From: Desulfuromonadaceae bacterium
GTDB lineage: Bacteria; Desulfobacterota; Desulfuromonadia; Geobacterales; Pseudopelobacteraceae
Direction: 5' to 3'
Length of the DNA stretch: 64,000 nt
NCBI GenBank assembly: GCA_028683855.1
Contig: JAQUHA010000002.1
Coordinates: 1-64,000 of the forward strand
In this document: piece after piece, positions 35,305 through 42,798 of the stretch
Position numbering within the stretch: the stretch's first letter is position 1
How the letters are laid out: each line of letters opens with the position of its first letter
Program-made: the position numbers and the translations under genes
The notes under the pieces: model-generated
Database searches by the model: none
Told to the model about the DNA's origin: nothing
What the model saw: only the letters and a program-made list of their open reading frames with translations

Positions 35305-36918
35305 ATGTCACAACAGAATTTTACTTCATCAACCTTCCGCTCTGGCAGTAAAACAAAAATTGCGACGAAGATTCTTATTGCCGCCGGACTTGCCTTAATT
35401 ACCGGACTTTTGATCGTTGGCGGTTCTGCCCTGGTTATGGAAAAACAGGCTTTAGTTGGTCTTGAGCGTGAAAACAGTCTTACGTTTGCAAATGTAATGG
35501 GTGATGATATCAAAGATGCCATGATGGCTGATGATATGAAGAAGGTAGATTATTATGTAAAAGAAATTATTGAGCGTAAACGCGCACTGTCTCTATCTAT
35601 TTTCAATGAAAACGGTGTTGAGCGGGGAAGCGGTAAAAAAGGTGATTCGCTCGTAGCAGAGGTGATGAAAACTAATCAGGCTGCTGCTTCGGAGCGGTAC
35701 GAAGATGGAGTCCATTTTCTTGAAACAATACTCCCGCTGCCTAACGAAGAGCGTTGTCAGAGCTGCCATGACAAAGAAACCAAAATGCTGGGTGTCCTAA
35801 AACTGAATACCAGTCTTGAAAAAGGTTATGCAGCAAGCAAAAAAGCTGCATATTTACTTGTTACCGCCGCTGTAGCAGCTCTTGTAGTGAGTTTCATCTG
35901 TCTGATGATTGTTCTGAGAATTACTGTAACGCGCAAGCTGAATGATTTTGTCGCAAAGGTAACAGATCTGGCAAGGGGCGAGGGGGATCTTACCAAGCAG
36001 ATAATCGTTAAATCCAACGACGAATTTGGGCAGTTGGCAGACGAAATCAACTCGCTTGTTGATAAAATAAGGAGCATTATTTCTCAGATAGCTAACACAA
36101 GTGAGCAGGTATCTCACTCCGCCGTTGAGCTTCAAAGCACTTCGGTACAGATGGCTTCCGGTGCTGAAGAGGTGGCGGCACAGGCAGAAACAGTAGCTAC
36201 GGCGGGGGAAGAGATGTCAGCAACTTCAGGAGATATTGCACAGAACTGCCAGATGGCTTCTGAAGGTTCGCAGCAGGCGAGTGCTGCAGCAGTTGCCGGT
36301 GCACAGGTTGTAGACGATACCATCAGAGTTATGAACAGCATTGCTGAGAGGGTTAGAAGCTCTGCCGTTGCTGTGGAAAGTCTTGGCAGCAGATCTGACC
36401 AGATCGGTGAAATAGTCGGTACAATTGAAGATATTGCCGATCAGACCAACCTGCTGGCACTTAATGCAGCTATTGAAGCTGCTCGTGCAGGGGAACAGGG
36501 TAGAGGGTTTGCAGTAGTTGCCGATGAAGTGCGGGCATTAGCCGAGCGTACAACCCGTGCTACTCGTGAAATAGGTGAAATGATAAAGGCTATTCAGCAG
36601 GAGACAAAAAACGCGGTAATTGCAATGGAAGAAGGGGTCAGTGAGGTCGCGAAGGGGAGCGAAAAGGCGGCTGATTCAGGCAGAGCCCTTGAGCAGATAC
36701 TTCAACAGATAAATGACGTAAATTCACAAATTCATCAGGTTGCCACTGCTGCTGAAGAGCAGACTGCAACAACTTCTGAAATAAGCAATAATATGCAGCA
36801 GATTACCGATGTAGTAGAGAAAACAGCAAGAGGTGCAAAAGATTCCGCCGCCGCTGCCAATCAGCTCTCTGCTCTTGCTGATGATCTTCGTAGAATTGTA
36901 AGTCAGTTTAAAGTTTGA
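35305..36918 (+). CDS. Methyl-accepting chemotaxis protein with periplasmic haem c motif
   Basis: About 537 residues from the ATG at 35305 (GGGGGA upstream). TM1 is about residues 22-45. The periplasmic sensor domain (46-185) contains CQSCH (Cys151, Cys154, His155), a covalent haem c site as in Geobacter haem-PAS chemoreceptors. TM2 is about 185-207, then a HAMP region and a long cytoplasmic signalling domain with the tip EIVGTIEDIADQTNLLALNAAIEAARAGEQGRGFAVVADEVR. No CheB/CheR-binding pentapeptide is at the end. Predicted to sense redox potential or a gas ligand and steer flagellar or pilus motility. Confidence 0.9.
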   Translation: MSQQNFTSSTFRSGSKTKIATKILIAAGLALITGLLIVGGSALVMEKQALVGLERENSLTFANVMGDDIKDAMMADDMKKVDYYVKEIIERKRALSLSIFNENGVERGSGKKGDSLVAEVMKTNQAAASERYEDGVHFLETILPLPNEERCQSCHDKETKMLGVLKLNTSLEKGYAASKKAAYLLVTAAVAALVVSFICLMIVLRITVTRKLNDFVAKVTDLARGEGDLTKQIIVKSNDEFGQLADEINSLVDKIRSIISQIANTSEQVSHSAVELQSTSVQMASGAEEVAAQAETVATAGEEMSATSGDIAQNCQMASEGSQQASAAAVAGAQVVDDTIRVMNSIAERVRSSAVAVESLGSRSDQIGEIVGTIEDIADQTNLLALNAAIEAARAGEQGRGFAVVADEVRALAERTTRATREIGEMIKAIQQETKNAVIAMEEGVSEVAKGSEKAADSGRALEQILQQINDVNSQIHQVATAAEEQTATTSEISNNMQQITDVVEKTARGAKDSAAAANQLSALADDLRRIVSQFKV

Positions 36919-36954
36919 TGAAGGTTTGTATGCGGAAAATAGTGTAGATAGTAT

Positions 36955-37000
36955 AGAAGCAGAAAGAGCCTCTTAGCAGTGAAGGGCTCTTTCTGCTTCT
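36955..37000 (+). terminator. Strong terminator after chemoreceptor
   Basis: A 16-base stem (AGAAGCAGAAAGAGCC against GGCTCTTTCTGCTTCT) with a 14-base loop. The T-rich 3' arm serves as the tail. Confidence 0.8.
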
Positions 37001-37182
37001 GACGTTAATTTGCATGGAGTGGGAATGTCGTTAAGCAACTGATTAATCGCATTATTTGAATTTTGTCTGTGCTTTGTGAATAAAGTATGACAGAGATAAT
37101 ATTTTGCTTAACATTATGTTGAACATTTTATTTATGCAGGTATACTTCCGTATGATTTTATTACAATAACAGGAGGGGAAAC

Positions 37183-37680
37183 ATGGGGAAAGAGTACACA
37201 CTTCAGGAAGCTTTGGCACTTGCTATTCGAGCCGAGAAGGACAGCATGGATTTTTACCGCAAGGCATTATCTGTCGCGACAAATGAGCGAGCAAAAAAGG
37301 TGTTTGAGCTGCTTGCCAACGAAGAAGTCGAACACCTGAAATCCTTTTTTGAGCATTACAAGGGTACAGAATTCGGTGATTTCAAATCATGCATAGATTC
37401 TCCGGTTAATGTAAAGAACCCGACTTATGTAAAGCTTATGAAGGCTATTGATGATAAGGTCGTTGAGCAGAAAGCTCTTGAACTTGCTCTGATAGAAGAG
37501 AAGGAGTGTATCGGACAGTATACGCAGTTGGCTCAGGGTGTGGTTGATCCCGGAGTCCGCTCGGTTTTTGAGCGTGTTGTTAAGGAGACACAGAGGCACT
37601 ACGATCTTATTGAATCTGAATATGCCCACATTATGGGTATGGTTCACGAATCAGACCAGGATACGTTTGTAAGGGAATAG
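37183..37680 (+). CDS. Rubrerythrin/ferritin-like di-iron protein
   Basis: A 165-residue four-helix-bundle protein. Iron-ligand residues are visible as Glu in AIRAEKDSMDFY, ExxH in LANEEVEHLKSFF, Glu in ALIEEKECIGQYTQLAQ and ExxxH in VKETQRHYDLIESEY. It has no rubredoxin domain, so it is the short erythrin form. It has AGGAGGGG upstream, is cytoplasmic, and probably scavenges peroxide or oxygen or stores iron. It converges on draG and may protect nitrogenase, but that is inference. Confidence 0.82.
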   Translation: MGKEYTLQEALALAIRAEKDSMDFYRKALSVATNERAKKVFELLANEEVEHLKSFFEHYKGTEFGDFKSCIDSPVNVKNPTYVKLMKAIDDKVVEQKALELALIEEKECIGQYTQLAQGVVDPGVRSVFERVVKETQRHYDLIESEYAHIMGMVHESDQDTFVRE

Positions 37681-37702
37681 TTGTAGCAATCCTTCCCAGT
37701 TT

Positions 37703-37746
37703 AAAAAAACGGTCTGCACCCAATCCGGTGTCAGGCCGTTTCTGTT
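37703..37746. terminator. Convergent terminator between rubrerythrin-like gene and draG
   Basis: A-rich then AACGG...GCACC (37708-37720) pairs imperfectly with GGTG...CCGTT (37727-37740) and T-rich sequence follows. A7 before and TTTC after allow use from both strands. Confidence 0.6.
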
Positions 37747-37753
37747 TGTAATT

Positions 37754-38674
37754 TTACTGTTTTATCGCTTCCTGAAACCTTGCTATCGGGCTGGCGGAAA
37801 CGAGCTGGTCTGTCACAAGATCAATTTCCGCAAGCACTTTCATGTCCATCTTCTTTGTCCATCTTTTAGGTATGTTCTCCATTCCGTAATAGGCGCCTGC
37901 AAGCATTCCGCATATTGCTCCGGTTGTGTCGGCATCCCCCCCCTGATTTACGGTTCCGACCAGTGCTTCTTCAAAAGTTCTTGCGCGGAAAAACCAGTGA
38001 AATACAGTCTGAAAAGTATCAACTATATAGCCTGTGGCCAGCCCCCGGTAAGGGTCATATTTAAACGTTGGGAATCTGCTGACCAGCCCATCCACATGCC
38101 GTAGCAGGCGTGTCTTTTCCGCCCCGCAGATGGCCATGTGCAGAAGTTCTCCGAGGCAGATACAGGCGGCGTCGGAGACCGGGTTGTTGTGCGTTATGTG
38201 AGCCTGCTCAATTACATATTTTTTGAGCAACTCATCATCGGGAATCGAGAATAGAACTGCCGGGAGAATTCTCATGGCTGCGCCGTTTCCTGCATCCCAT
38301 TTATTAGGTGGTGATTCCAGCTGACCATTCAGAATATAGGCCCGGATCCCCTTTCGGCATGTATCGCCGCAATCTATCGGGCGCGATTTAAGCCAGGCGG
38401 CAAAATTGTCTGCAACCGCTTCCAGCGACCACCCCTGGTTTTTTACTATTGCCCTGGCGATGCAGAGAGCCATTTCAGTGTCGTCTGTTACCTGCCCCGG
38501 CTTGAGCCGGAGCCACCCTCCACCTATTATATCTCGAAAAATGCCGTATTTTGAGGCAATTTCTGATGCTGTCATAAACTCAACCGTAGCACCGAGGGCG
38601 TCTCCGATTGCCATTCCTATAAAGGCGGCACGGGCGCGATCCCGTATATCTTCTATGTTGTAGTGGTTGAACAT
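37754..38674 (-). CDS. draG: ADP-ribosylglycohydrolase, dinitrogenase reductase-activating type
   Basis: A 306-residue ADP-ribosylglycohydrolase. Dinuclear-metal motifs are present: GMAIGDALGATVEF, GQVTDDTEMALCIARAI and NQGGDADTTGAICGMLAGAYYG. The family includes DraG, which removes ADP-ribose from NifH and restores activity. Placement divergent from nifB, the sigma-54-type promoter and a NifH with the target Arg support DraG over a generic hydrolase. No draT transferase is in this window. GAGGGG precedes the ATG. Confidence 0.85.
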   Translation of the reverse strand: MFNHYNIEDIRDRARAAFIGMAIGDALGATVEFMTASEIASKYGIFRDIIGGGWLRLKPGQVTDDTEMALCIARAIVKNQGWSLEAVADNFAAWLKSRPIDCGDTCRKGIRAYILNGQLESPPNKWDAGNGAAMRILPAVLFSIPDDELLKKYVIEQAHITHNNPVSDAACICLGELLHMAICGAEKTRLLRHVDGLVSRFPTFKYDPYRGLATGYIVDTFQTVFHWFFRARTFEEALVGTVNQGGDADTTGAICGMLAGAYYGMENIPKRWTKKMDMKVLAEIDLVTDQLVSASPIARFQEAIKQ

Positions 38675-38717
38675 GAATCCCCTCGTATCAAAAATGATTC
38701 AGCACTGTTAATTGTCA

Positions 38718-38733
38718 TGCAATTCATAATCCA
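38718..38733 (-). promoter_or_regulatory. Possible sigma-54 promoter for draG
   Basis: On the minus strand the sequence reads TGGATTATGAATTGCA: GG and GC 10 bases apart with a TTGCA -12 element. Predicted start near 38707, about 33 bases before the draG ATG. The -24 element matches only TGG. Confidence 0.5.
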
Positions 38734-38740
38734 CCTTGTT

Positions 38741-38757
38741 TGCACAAATTTAGTGCA
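38741..38757. promoter_or_regulatory. NtrC-type enhancer site between draG and nifB
   Basis: TGCAC-AAATTTA-GTGCA is a perfect palindrome with 7-base spacer, which fits the NtrC consensus (GCAC-N7-GTGC). It is about 110 bases upstream of the nifB -24 element, a normal enhancer distance, and just upstream of the possible draG promoter. In Geobacter an NtrC-like protein, GnfM, activates nif genes, so it is a natural candidate. Confidence 0.65.
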
Positions 38758-38864
38758 TATTCCGCTGCCGAGGGTAGAGCCAGAGGATTACAATTTTATC
38801 AAAAAATAACAAAAAACGTTGTTTATCCCCATTTTTACTGACTTTGCTTAATTAATTTTCGAGC

Positions 38865-38880
38865 TGGCATAATCTATGCT
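38865..38880 (+). promoter_or_regulatory. Sigma-54 promoter of nifB
   Basis: TGGCATAATCTATGCT has GG and GC separated by exactly 10 bases. Predicted transcript start falls at the TCAGTAA (38890-38896), which begins 10 bases after GC. Confidence 0.75.
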
Positions 38881-38886
38881 CTACCC

Positions 38887-38944
38887 TTGTCAGTAAACGG
38901 CAACGACGCCTGTAGGTTTTATCCTGTGGGCGTTTTCTATTTTT
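38887..38944 (+). promoter_or_regulatory. nifB leader with terminator-like hairpin
   Basis: The early transcript can fold TTGTC/GGCAA (38887-38903) around AGTAAAC. It is followed by a hairpin at 38906-38933: ACGCCTGTAGG pairs along its full length, with three G-T wobbles, to CCTGTGGGCGT around TTTTAT. TTTTCTATTTTT then runs to 38944. This looks like an intrinsic terminator placed before nifB, so expression would require read-through or antitermination. Confidence 0.65.
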
Positions 38945-38958
38945 GAGAGGAGCTACTT

Positions 38959-39828
38959 ATGGCAACTGCTTGCGAGATGAAGAACAAAATCCAGGGGCAC
39001 CCCTGCTTCGGCGGCAATCATCATAAGAACGGCAGGATGCATCTGGCAGTGGCGCCAAAGTGCAATATCAAATGCGGATACTGTTCCAGAAAACATGACT
39101 GCGCCAATGAATCCCGTCCGGGCGTTACCAGCCGGATATTGACTCCGATGGAGGCCATAGAAAAAGTTCGTGAAGTGATGGCAAGTCCTGTAGTCGGGCC
39201 GATTATCAAGGTTATCGGCATCGCCGGCCCGGGTGATCCACTGGCAAACGAAGAGACCTTTGAGACTTTTAAGATGGTTAAAGAGGAATTTCCGAATCTG
39301 ATGCTCTGTCTGAGCACCAATGGTCTCCTCCTCCCCGAATCAATCGACCGTCTCTACGAAATGGGGCTGCACAGCCTGACGGTGACAATCAACGCGGTTG
39401 ATCCTGAGGTGGCTGCGAAGATATACGGACACGTTATCTATCACGGGAAGCATTATACCGGTGTTGAAGGGGCAAGAATCCTCATCAACAATCAGTTTGA
39501 GGGGCTCAAAAGGGCAGGTGAACTGGGTCTTACCATAAAGGTGAACAGTGTCTTGACACCCGGGATCAACGATAGCCAGATGCCGTTAATCGCAGCACGT
39601 GTGAAGGAGCTTGGCGCGTTTGTTATGAACATCATGCCGATTATTCCGCAGGCCGAGTTGGCACACATTGAGCCACCGACCGAGGAGTATCTCGCCGAAG
39701 TAAAAAAGGCGAACGAGGGGATTATCGGTCAGTTTGCTCACTGCAAGCAGTGTCGCGCAGATGCAATCGGTCTGATCGGTCAGGATCTTAATGTAACGAT
39801 AGCCAAGGCGGCATGTCCGACACCATGA
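38959..39828 (+). CDS. nifB: NifB, radical SAM FeMo-cofactor core synthase
   Basis: A 289-residue short-form NifB. The radical-SAM cluster motif is Cys35-x3-Cys39-x2-Cys42 (KCNIKCGYCSRKHDC). N-terminal HPCFGG and C-terminal CKQCRADAIG provide further Fe-S ligands. It lacks the NifX-like C-terminal domain of longer proteobacterial NifB. It makes the 8Fe-9S-C precursor (NifB-co) from two 4Fe-4S clusters and SAM. GAGAGGAG precedes the ATG, a sigma-54 promoter and leader hairpin precede it, and its end overlaps the GNAT gene by 16 bases. Confidence 0.96.
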   Translation: MATACEMKNKIQGHPCFGGNHHKNGRMHLAVAPKCNIKCGYCSRKHDCANESRPGVTSRILTPMEAIEKVREVMASPVVGPIIKVIGIAGPGDPLANEETFETFKMVKEEFPNLMLCLSTNGLLLPESIDRLYEMGLHSLTVTINAVDPEVAAKIYGHVIYHGKHYTGVEGARILINNQFEGLKRAGELGLTIKVNSVLTPGINDSQMPLIAARVKELGAFVMNIMPIIPQAELAHIEPPTEEYLAEVKKANEGIIGQFAHCKQCRADAIGLIGQDLNVTIAKAACPTP

Positions 39829-40649
39829 TATTTGATCGATTTTGCGCTTCCGATATTGACCCGTTTCTGGAACTTGCAACTGTGGAAGGGTGGATAGCGG
39901 AGCGTTGGGAATTCGAATTTCTGTTGAGGGCGTTTGCTGAAGGCTGTTTTGCCGCCCGTGAAATTAGTGGAGAAGTTGTTGGATTTGTCACCTCGATTCG
40001 GCATGACAGGAGCGGCTGGATCGGTAACCTGCTGGTCAGGCCGGAATGCCGGGGGAAAGGAATTGGTGCGTCGCTCTTTAAAAAAGCGCTTGAGGGGCTG
40101 TTCTGTAGCGATGTGGAAACGGTCTGGCTGACTGCTTCAAAATCGGGGATGCCATTATACCAGAAGCTGGGCTTCAAAGCTGTAGATACGATTAACCGCT
40201 GGACTGTCGGTGGTCGTGGACGCGGTACTGCGCAGGAGATTTCGGATGCAAGTAGCCGCCTCTACGCAGAGCTGAATGAATTTGACAGCCGTGCCTGGGG
40301 TGACAGACGGGAGGCTTTAATCGCAGCCACGGTAGGTCGCGGAAGAGTTATTAAGCAGGACGCCGGATTTGTGGTGCTTCAAAAATGCGGTGAGTGTGTC
40401 CAGTTTGGCCCATTTCTGGCTACAGATTACAGCTCGGCGGATGCTCTCCTGAAATCAGCTCTTAATGCGGTTTCACAAGGAACCAGGGTCTGCATCGACA
40501 CTTCCGCTTTAAATCTGACTGCATCAAGGCTTTTCAAACGATACAGAATGGAGATTTCCGGCAGTAACGAGTTGATGTACGCAGGTGCTAAACCGGCCTA
40601 TGCCCCCGAATATATTTATGGACTGGCAACGATGGGTAGTTGCGGATGA
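39813..40649 (+). CDS. GNAT-family N-acetyltransferase in the nifB-nifV operon
   Basis: A 278-residue protein. Residues 1-135 are a GNAT domain with the acetyl-CoA loop VRPECRGKGIGASLFKKAL and the late SGMPLYQKLGFKAVDTINRW. Residues 140-278 form a second, weaker GNAT-like half. ATG at 39813 lies inside nifB (16-base overlap), so translation is coupled. The acceptor is unknown. Its place between nifB and nifV suggests work on a nitrogenase-related substrate, but no specific role is established by sequence. Confidence 0.82.
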   Translation: MSDTMIFDRFCASDIDPFLELATVEGWIAERWEFEFLLRAFAEGCFAAREISGEVVGFVTSIRHDRSGWIGNLLVRPECRGKGIGASLFKKALEGLFCSDVETVWLTASKSGMPLYQKLGFKAVDTINRWTVGGRGRGTAQEISDASSRLYAELNEFDSRAWGDRREALIAATVGRGRVIKQDAGFVVLQKCGECVQFGPFLATDYSSADALLKSALNAVSQGTRVCIDTSALNLTASRLFKRYRMEISGSNELMYAGAKPAYAPEYIYGLATMGSCG

Positions 40650-40681
40650 GGAAGTTGCAAAGTAGTATAAAGGAGTCGATC

Positions 40682-41827
40682 ATGAAGCCGCTTACAGATA
40701 TTATAATCGACGACACAACACTTAGAGACGGGGAGCAGACAGCTGGAGTTGTCTTCTCACGTCGTGAAAAAATAGCAATAGCAAGGATGCTCGATTCCAT
40801 AGGTGTAGGAGAAATCGAGTGCGGCATACCGGCAATGGGTGAAGAGGAACAGGCATCTATACGTTCATTGGTTGATCTTGGACTGAATGCCAGGCTTATC
40901 ACCTGGAATCGTGCGCTGGTGCCTGAAATTGAGGCAAGTATTTCATGTGGTGTGCAGGCGGTGGATATTTCTCTCTCCGTATCCGACCAGATGATTGCGC
41001 ATAAGCTCCGCAAAAGTCGCGACGCGGTCAAGGAACAGCTGAAAGTTGCTCTTGGCTTTGCAAAACAGCACAACCTCTATGTTTCCGTCGGTGGTGAGGA
41101 TGCCAGCAGGGCGGATATGGGGTTTCTTGTGGAGCTGATGGAAATTACGCGCTCGCTGGGTGGAGATCGTTTCAGATTTTGTGACACACTCGGCATCATG
41201 GATCCTTTCACAATGTACGATAAGATCAGCTCTCTCCGGAGTTCGGTTCCGGAGCTTGATATAGAGGTTCATACCCATAACGATCTCGGTATGGCCACTG
41301 CGAACGCTATTGCAGGAATCCGCGCCGGAGCAAGGTTTGTTAATACGACTATCAACGGTCTTGGTGAACGTGCCGGAAATGCAGCTCTGGAAGAGGTGGT
41401 AATGGGGCTGAAACATGCCTGCGGCATTGAGACCGGAATAGATACGCACCGCTTCCGGGAGATGTCACTGTTTGTCGCCAAGGCTTCCGACAGACCGCTT
41501 TCAGTATCCAAGCCGGTTGTCGGGTCAAGGGTCTTTGCCCATGAATCAGGCTTGCACGCCGATGGTGTTATAAAAGATCCGCACAACTACGAAGGGTTTG
41601 ATCCGGCAGAGGTCGGCCTGACCCGCAGTATTGTGGTCGGGAAGCACTCCGGGACTGGCGGTCTTATTGAGCGCTACCGGAGTATGGGGATTACCGTCGC
41701 CAGGGAACAGGCGGAGCCGCTGCTTGAGAGAACCCGCGCAATGTCTTGCAAGCGTAAGCGCGATCTGACCAATTGTGAATTGATGACTATTTATCTCGGC
41801 GAAAATTCAATGCCGAAAGCGGCATAA
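40682..41827 (+). CDS. nifV: Homocitrate synthase
   Basis: About 381 residues from the ATG at 40682 (AAGGAG upstream). It is a DRE-TIM metallolyase: IDDTTLRDGEQTAGVVFS with the catalytic Arg/Asp, HTHNDLGMATANAIAGIRAG with the metal-binding His pair, and TTINGLGERAGNAALEE. It condenses acetyl-CoA with 2-oxoglutarate to give R-homocitrate, the organic ligand of FeMo-co. The nifB linkage and length (380 rather than 520) favour NifV over isopropylmalate synthase. Confidence 0.95.
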   Translation: MKPLTDIIIDDTTLRDGEQTAGVVFSRREKIAIARMLDSIGVGEIECGIPAMGEEEQASIRSLVDLGLNARLITWNRALVPEIEASISCGVQAVDISLSVSDQMIAHKLRKSRDAVKEQLKVALGFAKQHNLYVSVGGEDASRADMGFLVELMEITRSLGGDRFRFCDTLGIMDPFTMYDKISSLRSSVPELDIEVHTHNDLGMATANAIAGIRAGARFVNTTINGLGERAGNAALEEVVMGLKHACGIETGIDTHRFREMSLFVAKASDRPLSVSKPVVGSRVFAHESGLHADGVIKDPHNYEGFDPAEVGLTRSIVVGKHSGTGGLIERYRSMGITVAREQAEPLLERTRAMSCKRKRDLTNCELMTIYLGENSMPKAA

Positions 41828-41879
41828 GGTGAGAGAGGTCGTCAGAGGAAGTGACGGCAGGCTGAAAAAATAAATCACT

Positions 41880-41988
41880 AAACCCCAACCCCAACCCCAA
41901 CCCCCCTCAATCCCCCCTTGTCAGGGGGGAGGCTAATTCTATCTACATCGGGAATGAGGGGATTTTCTCCTCCCCTGATAAGGGGAGG
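41880..41988. repeat. C-rich intergenic repeat with two palindromes
   Basis: A run of four AACCCC-like units at 41880-41905 is followed by CCCCCC-TTGTCA-GGGGGG (41912-41929) and CCTCCCC-TGATAA-GGGGAGG (41969-41988). On the minus strand the first part is GGGGTT repeats able to form a G-quadruplex. Similar CCCCCT...AGGGGG palindromes recur at 44251. It looks like a dispersed intergenic element. Confidence 0.65.
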
Positions 41989-42040
41989 CCGGGAGGGGTT
42001 GGTTGCAGAACCAGATTTAAGCGGCATAAGGAGAAACACC

Positions 42041-42274
42041 ATGTGTGAAGCCGGAACAAAATTTGTGCCTATTGCAGAAGCAGCACTGCTGTTGGAAACA
42101 ACCGAAATGCGTATACTGATGATGCTCAAGAAGAATGAATTGCAGGGCAAAATGGAAGACGAGGCCTGGTTTGTGGATCGCTCTTCCCTTCAGCTCTGTA
42201 GTAAGCCAAAAGCCTCCGATATCATTAAACCGGGGTGTGGCGGTGGTTGCGGAACCGGCTGCGGCGGGCATTGA
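42041..42274 (+). CDS. Small HTH-like protein with Gly/Cys tail
   Basis: A 77-residue protein from the ATG at 42041, which has AAGGAG upstream; the frame is open further but lies in repeat sequence. The core (VPIAEAALLLETTEMRILMMLKKNELQGKMEDEAWFVDRSSLQ) resembles an excisionase/MerR-type winged helix. The tail GCGGGCGTGCGGH could bind metal or a cluster. It follows nifV on the same strand. Function unknown. Confidence 0.68.
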   Translation: MCEAGTKFVPIAEAALLLETTEMRILMMLKKNELQGKMEDEAWFVDRSSLQLCSKPKASDIIKPGCGGGCGTGCGGH

Positions 42275-42334
42275 GAGACTGGAAGTTGTCTTCCTGGAAG
42301 GCTGCTTCGTTAAATAATTTCTTCGGGGGGGATT

Positions 42335-42622
42335 ATGGGTATCATAATTAAAGTCTCAAATCTTAAGTACAGATATCCGCGTGATGTTGAAAATCGCGAA
42401 CTGCCCAAATTTGCCGGTCTTCCCGATCCGGCTCCATTTAATCGCCACGACCTGTACGAAATCCTTCCGATGCTGACGGCGGTTATGGATGAGCTTGGTT
42501 CCACGGATGGTGAGGTTCTGCACCTTGTTGAGGACGTTCTTAACCAGATGCCAGGTTTTATCACTACCCGTGCCGAGGTTTTTGATTATCTTCAGGGTTC
42601 TGCCAGGGAGTATCTGGGGTAA
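42335..42622 (+). CDS. Small conserved-looking hypothetical protein in the nif region
   Basis: A 95-residue soluble protein (MGIIIKVSNLKYRYPRD, NRHDLYEILPMLTAVMDEL, MPGFITTRAEVFDYLQG) without signal peptide, metal motif or recognised fold. It lies 60 bases after the previous small gene, with GGGGGG upstream of its ATG. Probably the last gene of the nifB-nifV transcript. I do not recognise a family. Confidence 0.62.
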   Translation: MGIIIKVSNLKYRYPRDVENRELPKFAGLPDPAPFNRHDLYEILPMLTAVMDELGSTDGEVLHLVEDVLNQMPGFITTRAEVFDYLQGSAREYLG

Positions 42623-42675
42623 GGTAAAGTTCCAACGCGGTTTTGTCACTACAACTATTTGATATGTTTGAACTA

Positions 42676-42710
42676 TTCAGTATCCCTGTAATGGATATAC
42701 TGAACTTTTT
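42676..42710 (+). terminator. Terminator before the ATP-grasp cluster
   Basis: TTCAGTATCC (42676-42685) pairs with GGATATACTGAA (42693-42704), with a 2-base bulge, then CTTTTT. A second small hairpin (TTCCGG/CCGGAA) follows. It separates the nif operon from the next one. Confidence 0.65.
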
Positions 42711-42798
42711 CCGGTTCTTTGTCCGGAAACACCCGGATAGCATAGCTGATCAATTATTGAGCATACTGCAAATATAATCATGTACAAAGGAGTGCGCA

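Noticed and set aside
38887-38944. Canonical ANTAR hexaloop pair in the nifB leader
   Set aside because: Loops are AGTAAAC (7 nt) and TTTTAT, neither of which fits the A1/G4 hexaloop rule; I kept only the terminator-like description.
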